From contig WARS01000036.1 of assembly GCA_008933995.1 (NCBI GenBank), positions 6,114,419 through 6,178,418 on the forward strand: a stretch of DNA of 64,000 nt, read 5' to 3'. The position numbers and the translations under genes were made by a program. This stretch comes from Datnioides undecimradiatus. Its lineage: Eukaryota; Chordata; Actinopteri; Lobotiformes; Datnioididae. Each line of letters starts with the position of its first letter. Within the stretch, counting starts at the first letter, position 1. Shown in pieces: positions 1-11,240 of the stretch. Under the pieces are notes generated by a model. It was not told where the DNA came from. It ran no database searches and saw only the letters and a list, made by a program, of their open reading frames with translations.

Positions 1-660
1 GTCTGGCTTCACTTGAAGGATGCCATCGAGTGGGGCGGATAGAAGTTTCTATGACAACATCAATCATTTTAGCAGAGAGCAGTCCTTCAGCGGGAACTGA
101 TTATGAATGCGTTTTCCCGAACACATCCTTCCATTTTCTGCCTCAAAATACTTTGTCGGCCTCGTGCCCTCTTTCTTCCTGCTGATTAGTGCTGCTTCAT
201 TTACTGTGTGTGTGATAATTTCCAGTCATCCTTTGATTATTAATGCTTAATTTACCCAGATTACACTCCTTTGATTATTAATGCCTAATTTAGCCTGATG
301 ACTCCAATCATTAGACAGCGCCCAAACTGAAAGCAAACAACCTCAGTGGTCTTCCAATGTACCGATACAGCCTCTTCTACAGATAATGATACTGTTCAGA
401 GAAGCCAGCGGGCCTGTGAGTGTTAAGGCAGTGCCCACGTTTTTACCCAAACTCCCATCAAACTTTAAAGAGAAAAGAAATACTAATTAGAAACTGCAAG
501 CTAGGAGAAATGAGCAGGCAGACTCAGAACAGAAAATCCTATTCAGAGACTTAATGAGCTTGTCGAAGCTGAATAATTGATTTCTAATTCTAGCCTGCAG
601 CTGTTGACCCAACCAGGGAGTGTTTTGAATGGAGCTGAAATATGTTGCGCTCTGACTTGG
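1..660. promoter_or_regulatory. Probable conserved non-coding enhancer block
   Basis: No open frame of note. The block is rich in short transcription-factor cores: TAATTA-like homeodomain sites (for example TACTAATTAGAAA near 480 and TAATTGATTTCTAATT near 575), CAGCTG E-boxes, and the duplicated TCF/homeodomain unit at 229-292. Such density without simple repeats is typical of vertebrate developmental enhancers. The enhancer call is inferred, because conservation cannot be judged from one genome. Confidence 0.4.
229..292 (+). repeat. Two-copy 26-bp direct repeat carrying TCF/LEF and homeodomain sites
   Basis: Copies lie at 229-254 and 267-292, start 38 bp apart, and differ at one base (T versus C). 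Each begins TCCTTTGATTATTAATGC and ends TAATTTA. CTTTGAT fits TCF/LEF, and ATTATTAATG and TAATTTA fit homeodomain or POU factors. The 12 bp between the copies is unrelated, so this is a local duplication rather than a microsatellite. Confidence 0.85.
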
Positions 661-1650
661 CACTGTTGGCTTTCTGCTAGCAGAACTATTACACCCTCAT
701 GTCTACCACACACTTACAAGGTTTTATTTCGACTCACACAAAGTTTTCACCTTTAATTACTTGACTCGTGCACAAAACAAACACCCCCCCACCCCCCACC
801 CCACCCCGAAACTCATCACAGGTAATTCCCTTGACAACTTAATCCTCCTTCAGATCTTGTTTAATATTTTAGACTGGACACAGTTTAATAAAAGGCTGTT
901 TGATTCGGAGCTGTGAAAGCCCAGCGAGGTAAACTCTCCCAGCGTATAAAGCGTTGGGAACCACGGTCCATATCAGATTGTAGCTGTTTTATGTTTCGTT
1001 CATTTGCTGCGGAGTGATTCTTTGTTGCCCTGTGTGGACGATCATATCCTGGGGGCTCTGGGGCAGGAGCAGCACAGAGCACCCTGTGTGTGAACCACAG
1101 CCGCCCAGCGTCCCTGTAAGATGACCTCACGGAAAATAGGCCTAATTATTGCCGTGACAGCCCATGCTATCATATTCTGCCAGATCAGTCACTACATAGG
1201 AGAGAGCGAGGGGGGGGGGAAGAAAAATTAACAGAAATATATACCGCCATGCCACCAAACCCCCCCTAAACTAAGCCCATTTATTTTTAATACCCTAATC
1301 AGCAGGTCCCAAAGGGGGCTTGGCTCTCACTCACCCGCACAGACAGACACAGGTGAGTACAGGTAAGGCGGCAGAGATAGAGGAGGAGGCTTGGTGAGGC
1401 AGGTTGGATGTGCGAGACAGTGGCTCGAACTGGAGTTTTAATCAGCAAATAGAAACTCGCCGTGCTCATGGTGCATCCTTCCTCTCATGGGCATCAACGG
1501 AAAAGTTGTCCACACACAACATCATTTGCACTGAAACTGTCTTTATGTACAGCAGATAGAGTGATAAAGTGGAATAGAGGAGAGATGGGGGGCCAGGAGG
1601 ACACGGCCATTACAAGATACTGAGTTTAAGGTAGACAGCAGTGATTAACT
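661..1650. other. Intergenic DNA, homopolymer tracts, no gene seen
   Basis: There is a C-rich tract at about 783-806 and a run of G near 1210. Open frames are short and lack protein-like features. Nothing else is recognised. Confidence 0.6.
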
Positions 1651-2170
1651 CGAGGACTGTCCCATTCCTGAAGCCATAGTCATTAGGGCTGGATCATTAT
1701 ATGATAGATTTCAGGGCTATTTGCCTGGTTTTGTTCCCAGAGACAGTATTACGAGAGACACCCTGGGAATGGGACATACTACACCAATAGCTACCTCCGT
1801 GAGAAAAACACAGCAAATATCAATGCTCAGTGCCGAGCTGTGGGCGACACTGATGCTTTCGCATACAAACTTCCTCTCCAGATTGTTAGAAACCCCAACA
1901 CAGGACAGCAAGTTTAGACAATTACGAAAAGTATTTCAAGTTTTGTATTTTGCTGGTAATGTGTGGAATTACAGTATCCTGTTTCCGTTACATTTAATGG
2001 ACCTTTATTTCATGTACTTCTTCAGAATAAATCCTGTATATTACGATTTTGGTATAATATTTGTAGCTTTTGTTTGGTTTCAGGTAAGGCGCTCAACAGG
2101 GTCTTTATTGAGATCTGCTTGTTGATGTCCATGTCAAGAAACACAAGTGGTGACTTTATCGGGCTTTAAT
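1651..2170. other. Region open in several frames, possible exon relic or repeat
   Basis: A plus frame is open from the stop at 1705 to the stop at 1915. It starts just after a possible acceptor (TTTCAG, 1709-1714) and reads FAWFCSQRQYYERHPGNGTY followed by further protein-like sequence. A second plus frame (1721-2125) and a minus frame (1717-1911) are also open. I do not recognise a family. No convincing donor follows: the nearest are weak GTTAGA and GTTTAG. It may be an old coding fragment, a repeat, or chance. Confidence 0.15.
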
Positions 2171-3200
2171 AATCAAATTATCTAAACCTCATAATACAGA
2201 GGTAAAACTGAAATTGAGAGCGTCTGTGATGTCAGTAATGTCATCATGCCACAGGAACATTAGACATTTCCTTCCTATCAAGACATAACACAGCATCAAC
2301 ACGATGTCGTCAGCAAATACAGAAAGATGACATGTTCACGATCAAGAGATGAACCCTCCAACACTGGAATTACAAACACCAAATGTAAGTTGGGTGGAGA
2401 TATAAAGCCATGAAATCTGTACTGGAACATGTCGAGGGAGAATAGGTGGATGAACAGACTGAGGGGCTATCCTGTTTACAGTCAGTGTTAGTTTCTTTTA
2501 AACATGAACATGATTGTCCCTGATTCTGGAAAACCAAGTGGTTGTTATCCAATACATGGCAACAAATGTTCCCTGACATGACAAAGTACTTATTTTAACC
2601 TAAACCACACTTTTGTTTCCCTAACTCTATCAGACCTAGTTTGGGGTTTTGTTCCTAAACCTTATAAAAGTTGACCATGGTGCTGTCAGGTCGTAAAACT
2701 CATTTATTTTTCCAACAGTGATTTGTAATAATTTTGTTTTTTGAGGGCACCTCCAAAAGACAGGTGTTGTTGTTGACTTTGGAGGATTTGTTGTAAAAGT
2801 GCAGATCAACATTAGCGTGTTAAGTCAAAGTCAGTGACAGTCATAACTTTAGGGTTCACCTGCAGAAGCTAATCTGGAGCTTTGTTTAAAACCTGTAACT
2901 GTCCTGCTTGCTTGTGTTATTTTCATCCATCGACTTGTTTTCAGCTATGTTGTCATGTTTCTTGATCTTAGCGCCTAACTTGTAAAGTATAATGCTATCA
3001 TTAGCAAAAGACGAAATGGCAAAAATTGAAAAATACGATCCAAGTTGTTTGATTGTAACAAATGTCTCTTTGATTTTAGTCATATTCAGTTAGAGTCCAA
3101 ATTTCAGTTTGTCCAGAATCATCAGACATCACTCATAGTAAAACATCTTCACTCTGTTTAGACCAAGAATAAGGCTGTGAAACTTCGTAGACAGAAAAAC
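2171..3200. other. Intergenic AT-rich DNA, nothing recognised
   Basis: Only short open frames with low-complexity translations. No repeat family or motif cluster stands out. Confidence 0.55.
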
Positions 3201-3205
3201 ACAAT

Positions 3206-3262
3206 GCATGCGCGCACATACACATACACACACGCCCACACACACAACAACACACGCACACA
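3206..3262. repeat. CA-rich imperfect microsatellite
   Basis: Alternating CA interrupted by CG, AT and AA steps. Confidence 0.85.
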
Positions 3263-3365
3263 AAATCAGGCAAGAGTAATAAGATAATAATGCAATTAAT
3301 TCCACTGATTACAAAATCAGCCTGCTTGAGACAACTGTGTTTTCATTTGTGGGTTTCTGATTGTC

Positions 3366-3382
3366 TGTGTGTGAGTGTGTGT

Positions 3383-3424
<42 letters not shown>

Positions 3425-3430
3425 CTGTGT
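3366..3430. repeat. (GT)n microsatellite with a GCGCGCG tail
   Basis: A long GT run with two interruptions, ending in a short alternating GC stretch. It is purely alternating purine-pyrimidine and so a candidate for Z-form DNA. It explains the HTHTHT tract in the local minus-strand open frame. Confidence 0.95.
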
Positions 3431-4142
3431 TGCTTTTTGCTGGGAAAGAAAAGAATACAGTAGTAGCCCTTGTAACCCAGCCCTGCCCTCCACCCCGGCC
3501 CCCTCTTGCTGTCACTGGCCATGTGTAGTGTGTAATAGGCACTGACAGTCGTTGTGCAGGTCAGTAACCCTGTGGCCCTGTCTAATTGAGGCTAAGGATC
3601 CCGGCTTGTCCTGCCATCTATAATTAACCACATCATCTGCAGCCGTATGAAAGATTCAGCTGGACTGGGAGTGGCCGACACATGATCCTGCTGTTGGTGT
3701 TTACTGCTCGTGTGTAGAAATGTGTGTGTGGTAGTTAATGCGTTGTAGCCACAGTGACTTAGGAGAATCTTCATGATTTAGCCAACAGGTGTGTATATGC
3801 TAACGTGTTTCATATGAGAATTAATGCTATACCATTCGATATGTCTATATTTACATCTGTTGCACATTTACCTGTGTCCATTTAACCCTTGAACTGTAAT
3901 TTATGTCCAGTTTGCAGACTAAACCATGCTGTTGTCTGTCAGGTTATTACTAAATAAAAGCCACCTGCACTGAGATCCAGTAAGTATGAGCCTACAAAAT
4001 TTGCAGTAAATCCCCCTTTCCATCCTTTCTACTGTCCCCCTGTTCCTCCCTCCACCCCTCCACCCAGCTTGATCTTTGGCGTGACAGAAACTTGAAGTGT
4101 ACTCTTCCCCTTCAAACACCTTGGCTCTGCCTTCCCCTGCCC
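3431..4142. other. Intergenic DNA, no gene seen
   Basis: Mixed sequence without a recognisable exon. The minus-strand frames here translate to low-complexity or microsatellite-derived peptides. Confidence 0.5.
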
Positions 4143-4144
4143 TC

Positions 4145-4175
4145 TCCTCCTCCTCCTCCTCCTCCTCCTCCTCCT
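4145..4175. repeat. (TCC)n trinucleotide microsatellite
   Basis: About ten TCC units on the plus strand. They make the polyproline tract in the overlapping 132-codon frame, which is therefore not evidence of a gene. Confidence 0.95.
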
Positions 4176-4199
4176 GTTCGCTCAGCTCTCCCGGCTCAC

Positions 4200-4660
4200 C
4201 CTACCCCACTTAGCTCCTCTCTCTTTCCTGTCGAAGCCTTTGAAATACGGCTTTCAAAAATGCTGCTTTTTGAATTAATGAATCATTTTTCGCCAGGTGT
4301 CGCAAAGGGGAGAGAAGGGGGGGGGGCTAATAAATACAGAGTGGAGAGAGCCTCACCACTACCAATCCCTTCCCTCCCTCCCTCATTCGACGCACCGCCA
4401 CCCTCCACCCCCCCATGCCCAACACACACACACAAACGCACACACACACGCCTTTGCTTTCCTCCCACAGCCCTCCACCCCCAGCCCTAGATGAAAGGCC
4501 TGGCTCGTTCCTGTACCTTTAATTTAAAGCTGAAAAGGAAAACGAGAGCGGGGGTGCGAAACACGCTTATGAATATGGAGAAAATTGAATGAGAACCGTC
4601 CCTTTGAATAAATCAGTATGAATGTCCCTTGGCCTTGTTGGGAGGAAGGTCGCAGGAGAC
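4200..4660. promoter_or_regulatory. Possible conserved non-coding block flanking a purine/pyrimidine tract
   Basis: Two stretches (about 4230-4300 and 4495-4640) contain motif-dense sequence such as TTTGAATTAATGAATCATTTTT and GTACCTTTAATTTAAAG. Between them lie G, TCCC and CACA tracts. The block is enhancer-like by composition only. Confidence 0.25.
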
Positions 4661-5459
4661 CCTTGGATATACAGATGGAGAGCAGCTTGATGGACCAGTG
4701 TGCGTGTATTTGTGCCTGTGTCATGTGCTATATGTGTGTCCTTGTAAAGTGTATGCAGATGTTTTGAGAAGTTTGGATCGCTCATGATGCTTTTATTGTC
4801 AGTTGTTAAGTGCAAAACGACTCTCGAAAATATAAAAAAAAGGCATTTGTTGATTATGCTGAACGTGATCATTACGTTCTCAGAAGGATGATTTGAATAA
4901 CTGATCATATAGTGGCTGTAACAGCATATAATGATTGTGACCATATGCAGAGGCACATTGCAGATGGGATGTAAGTACAGCCTGAGAGGCTTGCCGCCTT
5001 GGAAAGAAAAAACAACAGAAAGTACTAAAAGCTGCGTGTCTCAGCCTGGTAGTAGTGGATATATGGACACTGTTGTTATGTACTGGCGGAAGCTTGGTGG
5101 GCCATAGCATATTGAGCATGATAATACTGGCGTACATCTCAATACAATAAAGAATCACTGTTTCAAGGTATTGTATTATATTTTCAGCTTTATATGTCAT
5201 GACAGGAGAAATGCACGTCTGCCGACTGTGGAGGAGGTTGATCCAAAAAGGAGAGTCCTCAGTAATGTGGAGGAGGTTTGACACCATGAACTTCAGGAGA
5301 AAGGAAGTGAAGGAGCTACATCCCACAACAAAGACTACATAGACCCTCATAAATCTTCAGTAACAAATCTGACTTCAGAACAGAAGACTTGTAAGTCTTC
5401 ATACAGTCAAGTCAGTCACAGTCATTTGGGCATGTGAGTTCAGTTCAACAATCAGACTA
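4661..5459. other. Intergenic DNA, no gene seen
   Basis: The minus-strand frames of 129 and 156 codons here lack a recognisable domain, and I see no convincing splice sites. The base composition matches surrounding non-coding DNA. Confidence 0.5.
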
Positions 5460-5790
5460 TTCACTGACCCTGAGAAAGTGAATCAGAAACTATTGATTTG
5501 AAGATCAATTTTCAATCAAAAATTGCCAAATATTTTGATGGTTGCAGCTTCTCTGAAGTGATTTTTCTGCTTTTGTCTTCTGTCATCATGGACTAAGTAT
5601 CTTTGGGCTTTGGCTTCAGCTTGTTATCTGAATGAAAAAATAATAATTTTGAAGTCAGCTTGGCTTAAAATTGATCATCCTTTTCCAAAATTTTATAGAA
5701 AAAACAATTGATAACCAAATCAAGAAATAATTAATAGAATTACTTAATATTAATAGAATAGATTAATAGTAGATTAATGACTGTAATCAC
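5460..5790 (+). mobile_element. Decayed non-autonomous DNA element, family A copy 1
   Basis: Shares the order of motifs seen in the other family A copies: GGTTGCAGCTTCT, then CTGCTTTTGTCTTC, then TAAGTATCTTTGGGCTTTGG, then a terminal stretch of repeated ATTAAT units. I recall this pattern as a common fish interspersed repeat whose ends carry ATTAATCGATTAAT. The family name is not known to me, and the ends are approximate. Confidence 0.5.
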
Positions 5791-6839
5791 TGGCCCCAGT
5801 CAAAGTTACAATAGCAAAAATACTTTGCAATATTGCTATATTATGTTGAGGCAGTGTTGCCCACACCTTCTGCCGACTTGCAATATGTCCTACCAAGTTC
5901 TGTCACAGCAGAGGAGAATGTAACCATGACAGAATAAGCTGGTCTCTGTGGATAGTTGCTAAGCCAGCCAGTGTTTGCAGGAAAAAGAATAGAAAAGAAT
6001 ATAGGACGGTGAATGTTTTCCAAAACAAGCGATGGGCTTTGAGACTGATAAATGTGCGTTTTATCATTCCTCATATTGCAACAAGCACCTGAAGTGCCAA
6101 CACACAAGAACGAGACTCTTAACTGCAGTCCCATTGAACAATAACACATTGTAACCTTGGCAAAAATAAATCACGTCATGCTGTTTACTGTGATGGCTTA
6201 CAGAGAGTAACTGAAGCAACTTTGCTCTAAGTTGTTTTTTTTTATTTTGTTCAGGAATGAACAGAAGTTGTACAACAGGGCTCAGTTGGTGCACAGCCAA
6301 ACTGCTCCTATGCTTTTAAAGAGAGTTGTTCTACACAAAATGATGCATGGGACATTAAAATGAGCAATTTGCAGATTTGACAGAGAAAGTAATGATTATA
6401 ATGACTGTATATTTTAATCACTGATAACAGGCGGCAGCTGTAATGGTATAAACATTTAAAAATTAGATAGTGTCTAATGGTTAAGAGGAGAACGTGGTTC
6501 AACTCTTGCTGTAAATCATACCTATGTTATGTACTCTTTTAAGTCTGTATTGACACAGTCAGAAGTATTAATCTAGGTGAGATGCCATAATAATAATCTT
6601 AAAAAAAAAGTAAAAAAAAAACTAAAACAAATGAAGGCAATGAGGCTTGCTAGCCTGTATTAGTTGTTATGTGTGCATGTAAAATAAAAAAGCAGGTAAA
6701 GAAAAATTCAATCAAAAAAAATCAACAAGAGATGTTATTTGTTGGTCAACTCACACAGGTAGAAGGCAAGGACTTCAAAGTAATTGCAATGTTGTGCCAC
6801 CCAGTAAGGTAATGATGCATAGAATTTACACGTAGGGCT
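5791..6839. other. Intergenic AT-rich DNA, no gene seen
   Basis: Several A runs (around 6600-6720) and no coherent exon. The minus-strand frames at 5841-6502 show no domain. Confidence 0.5.
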
Positions 6840-7140
6840 AAAAATAACAATTATTTAGATTTATTTTTTTTAAATCTATTTTTACCTCATTTAATCAGTT
6901 AAATCGTATTGATTCTAAAATGTCCTAAAATCATAACATCTCAGTGTGACATGTTAAAATGTCTTGTTTCACCTACCAGTCCCAAAGCTTAAGATATTTA
7001 TCATATCTGACACAAAAATGCCTCAAATCCTCAGGTCTGAGAAGCACAAAAGCATATTAGTTTGAAAAATGACTAAAACTATGAAAAAAAGTTGCAGATT
7101 AAGTTACAGCTGATCGATCACTCTATGAGTCATAATTTCA
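6840..7140 (-). mobile_element. Decayed non-autonomous DNA element, family A copy 2, inverted
   Basis: Reads as the reverse of family A. From left to right there is AATGTCTTGTTTCACC, then CCCAAAGCTTAAGATATTTA, then TCTGAGAAGC, then GAAAAATGACTAAAACTATG, then GTTGCAGATTAA. The segment order matches the complement of copy 1. Confidence 0.5.
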
Positions 7141-8380
7141 TCATTTCAGTTCTTGTTGATTTGTTGTCTACTAAAACCCAATGCAAGCTGAAGTGTGTTA
7201 ATAATACATCCATCCATCTGTTTTCTTATTGTCACTCTTTTTCATGCATACTTGTTTTTGTTTAAGACGACCGAAAATGAACAGCTTTGCTTATTATCAC
7301 ACCGCTCCACAGATTAATTATCTAAATCGATTGTTATATCTGCTTCAGCAGCTCAATGAGTAAATCTGAATAAAAATAGACAACACAGGAAAGACAGGGA
7401 GAGAAAGAGAGAGAGGTGGAGGACAGAGGGAGACAGAGGGGGAGCAGATGATTGTAAGGACAGGGAGAAATTGAATTCTCAGCTACTCTGGTGAACAAGG
7501 AGACACTGACTGACACTCATGAGTTAAATGCTAATTGAAGGCAGCAGAGGTTTGGATGTGAGTTCTGAGAGCGCAGCCTGAATGGCACATGGCCTTGGAC
7601 TGAGAACACCACAATAGAAGGAGCTAAAAGCGGTGCGTATACTCTTGCAAGTAGTGGGTATGTGGACACTCGCTTTTTTTTGTAAACAGAGGGTAAGAGA
7701 TGGATTTCATTCACGTACATACACAGACACAAAGACACAGGCAATATCAATCAACCAATTAATGTAATGATAATCTAATCTGATCTGATTTAATAAATTC
7801 AAGGAAATTAATAGATGGTGTATTATTTAGTTTTGGAGTACATGTGTGTATGTGAGATAAGGAAGGAGTATGAGAAAGAGCAAATATTTGAATATGATTT
7901 TAAAAAATTATATAAATGAGATACATTAAGGTATATAATTTAAATCTTATTGTTTCTTCCAGTGGTTTGTTGCAGTGTTGCACCACAAATATGTGTGTAC
8001 TTCTTTATTTGTGTGTGGTTTCATTGATTTGTCTGCCACTGACCAATACAAAGAAGTAAAAGCAACAGTCATGAGAGAAAAACTGAAAAGCTGAAAATGT
8101 GAATCAGGGATAAATTACTACAAAAAGGTTGACTAATGCATTTTCTTAGGTCTGCATTAATGTGGCCACAGTATTAATTTGATAGTTAAGTGTTTAATTC
8201 TTGAGGGGATGAACATGGGATGGAGGTGTGAGGAGTGGAACCGGTTATGTTTTCTGTTTCATCAACTGAAGAAAACAATAGACAGCGACTGATTATGTCT
8301 CTAGCTGATTTTCTGCTGGTTAGTTAAAACCCAATAAGAGGGAAGTTTTCTGTTGTGTAGCAGGGAGAAAGGGTGGAGAT
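7141..8380. other. Intergenic DNA, no gene seen
   Basis: Includes a short GA-rich stretch (7385-7445). No exon, tRNA or repeat family is recognised. Confidence 0.5.
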
Positions 8381-8610
8381 GTTTGACCCAAGACGGAGCC
8401 AATTTTTGCAGAAGACACCAGCACATAGTTATTCAAATTGTCATAGAGTATGTTTGCAACAAGCTGTGGGTGATGCTGCCCGCAGAGACAGCAGTGTGCA
8501 GATCTGACACTCACTTTGGAACAATGAATTTTGATTAATCTTGACAATTTATTGCTCCATTGAGTAATATTCATGATAAACAGTGAGTCAGTTGTCTCAT
8601 GTAATATTAA
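8381..8610. promoter_or_regulatory. Possible conserved non-coding block
   Basis: A motif-rich unique stretch with GGAACAATGAAT (SOX-like), TTTTGATTAATC and CTCCATTGAGTAATATTCATGA. It also gives a 121-codon minus frame, but that frame has no splice context or domain. Confidence 0.25.
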
Positions 8611-10654
8611 AGGGGGGGTTTCTCCAGCCACTGAGATTATAAACCCAAGTCTTTTGCTGTACACACATACACACAGTACACACACACTCTTTCAGCTCAT
8701 TGCCTGGGGAAGCAAGTCAAAGAAACCAAGATCTTTTGTAAAGAGTTGATGAACAACACACACAGTGGACTTGAATTTGACAGGTATCAAGAAATAACTT
8801 CTTTGGTATGCTTGCATTGTTTTGTTTCTGCATGTACAACATAAGCAAATATTTGCTCGTCCGTTAGCCGACCAAACTTTACAGATAACAGATAATTGTT
8901 CCATACTTCAAACCATGGAAGGAATGGAGCTATTTGGTGGGTCTGACCTTGTACTGACAAATATTTACTTTTAGTATATTTTGAATGTTTGTAGAAAAGA
9001 AGAAATATGGAGTTAACAATGTTAATCAAAACTACAGAGTTAAATTCAGTACAGAAAGCTTTAGCATAAACTGTATCTGTGTTTTCCATCACCACAGTTG
9101 AACATGTTTAAGTCCTACATATAAAGGTCTTAATGTATGGTTCAGTCAACTAAAGCTATTTACTGTGGGGCCATGTCACACCTACCTCATTTGATCCAGA
9201 CGTTCCAACTTTCCAGAGGTTCATCCAAACCAAAATTACAGGTGTGAAGATCTTGGTCCAGATCACATTGGTTCATTATTAGAGTGAAAACATCTTTTTG
9301 GACCAATTACAGGACATTCTGGGCAGCTTTTGGCAGAACTGAGAAAAGAAAAAAACAACACAAGACAGAATGAGTCACACGTGGAGAGAGGAATGGACCA
9401 AGTGTTTAACTGACATTTGGTGTGATAATTCTTTATACTCAAAAGTCAGCTGGAAAAAAAAATGCACATATGTCTATAAAACAGTCAATTGAATAGTGAG
9501 ACACAGCTCACACGGGTGACTGGCAAGAGCCTATTTCACATGTTAAGTTCTTTGGGTGCCTCAGGTGCATCAAAAATGTCAGCCTTGGTTCATACTTTGG
9601 TTCTGATTTTCAGGTAAAAGCACCCTTAATGTTTGAGAACAAGCTTGGTCAATATTTAATATTAATAGCAGTGAATGAAGACTATTACTTTGAGACAGAC
9701 GGCAAACCCTGACTTCAGGTGGTAACATACCACCACAATACACCACAATACCTTTACAATATTAATTTTCACTGCATAGTACATAGTAATGTAATAGTGT
9801 GCAATTGATTATATGAATGTGATGTTTATTCCAGCAGTGACACTGGAGGTTACAGCAGAAATATCCTATATAAATGGAGTAGCTGCTGGATTAACCTCTC
9901 ACCCTGTTGCTGCAATATAGAAATGTCTGTATGTTTGTACACTGTGACATCACAGCTGGGTGTGGCTAAAGGTATAGCAGAGCCAGTTCTGACAACAGCC
10001 AACCCAGAGATGACATAGAACTGAAACTTCCAACCAGAGAGCCCAATGAAACACACACGCTTTTTATGCTAATGCTATGCTGCATACCAGCTGCAGTGCC
10101 TATCCAGGCAAACAGCTAAAACACTAACCTATCTAGCAACAAATACACCCGCAAGAAATTAGCCAAATGGAACCAACAAAGAAGAACAAATCCCGCTACA
10201 GTGAACTGAGTTTAGCATCAACTGGACAACAGATTCTTGGAAGTGCGACAACACAACATGTGATGCACAAAGTTAAACTAAAAGAAGCGTCAGTACTACA
10301 AGGCCAGATCCATACGGAAGTAGTTAAAATGTAACCCAGCTGTGCTCATGATTGCTAACATCGCGGGTGTAGTTTGAGCTGTTAACAGCAGTGAATTAGC
10401 AGAGATGATATGCTAATTATGTCCCTGGCTAGCTGTCCAACTTCACTTTGGACAGACCCATTTCACAGTGTCTTGGCAGGGTAAACACAGCTGCAGTTCA
10501 TAACTAATAATTGGTAAGTTATTTTAGGTCTTCCACTTAGTAGAACTCACTAATAATGACAATTATGAATGCTTGGGTAAAAGCAACCTTCAACTCATCC
10601 ATTACACATTTTAGCCTGAGAGAAAAGGAATACAGTCTTCATTAATTTAGTTTT
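8611..10654. other. Intergenic DNA, possible decayed repeat at 9150-9620
   Basis: 9150-9620 contains phrases such as CCATGTCACACCTACCTCAT and TTTGATCCAGACGTTC that resemble an old fish DNA repeat I cannot name. The rest, including 9850-10650, shows no gene. Short GGACAGACCCAT text near 10449 resembles part of the MITE seen at 61093-61500. Confidence 0.35.
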
Positions 10655-10800
10655 TTGGGTAATAAGCTTATTAACTTTCTTTCAGAGTTCGAGGAGAAGA
10701 TTGATATCACTTTCATGTCTCTACAATAACTAATGAGCCAAGCAAGAATTAGCTTAGCTAGGCACAATGACTGGAAACAGGGGCAAACAGTTTCTATGCC
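10655..10800 (+). mobile_element. Fragment of MITE family B
   Basis: Aligns by eye to the fuller copy at 61093-61500. Both have a TTTTGGG start, then GAGTT followed by GAGAAGATTG and TCACTTTCATG, and later GACTGGAAACAGG with GCAAACAG. It lacks both ends. Confidence 0.6.
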
Positions 10801-11159
10801 TTTTTAATGTTAACAATTACAAAATCTGCCAAACTGATTTTTTGACATTTTGATTTGTAATGCATCTCTCTTGAGTTACATTACAGTAAATAAAGTTTGT
10901 GATTCAGTTTGTTTAAACACATTTAAACATTTTTAAAAAAAATCTCCTTTCCAAATTCTCGTTGCTACTCTTTATACTGATATATGTCAGACTTAAAATG
11001 TAGGATTTAAATGGTTCAGCTCTCTTTTCTAAGACAGTTTAAGTTCAAGCTGTACATGTTCTCCTTTAAAAGGAGCAAAACATGTTAATGTACAGATCCA
11101 CTGGTAGTTTGAACATGTCCACGAGTGTTTAGTGATGCTCTCCTTTGTCAGGATATACC
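10801..11159. other. Intergenic DNA, nothing recognised
   Basis: AT-rich with no open frame of interest. Confidence 0.55.
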
Positions 11160-11194
11160 CCACACACACAAACACACACAAACACACATGTGCG

Positions 11195-11240
<46 letters not shown>
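11160..11240. repeat. (CA)n microsatellite
   Basis: An imperfect CA/AAC tract followed by a pure CA run of more than 20 units. It generates the HTHT/CVCV peptides on both strands. Confidence 0.95.

Noticed and set aside
4092..4490. 132-codon proline-rich plus frame
   Set aside because: Driven by the (TCC)n tract and neighbouring C-rich text. No splice or domain support.
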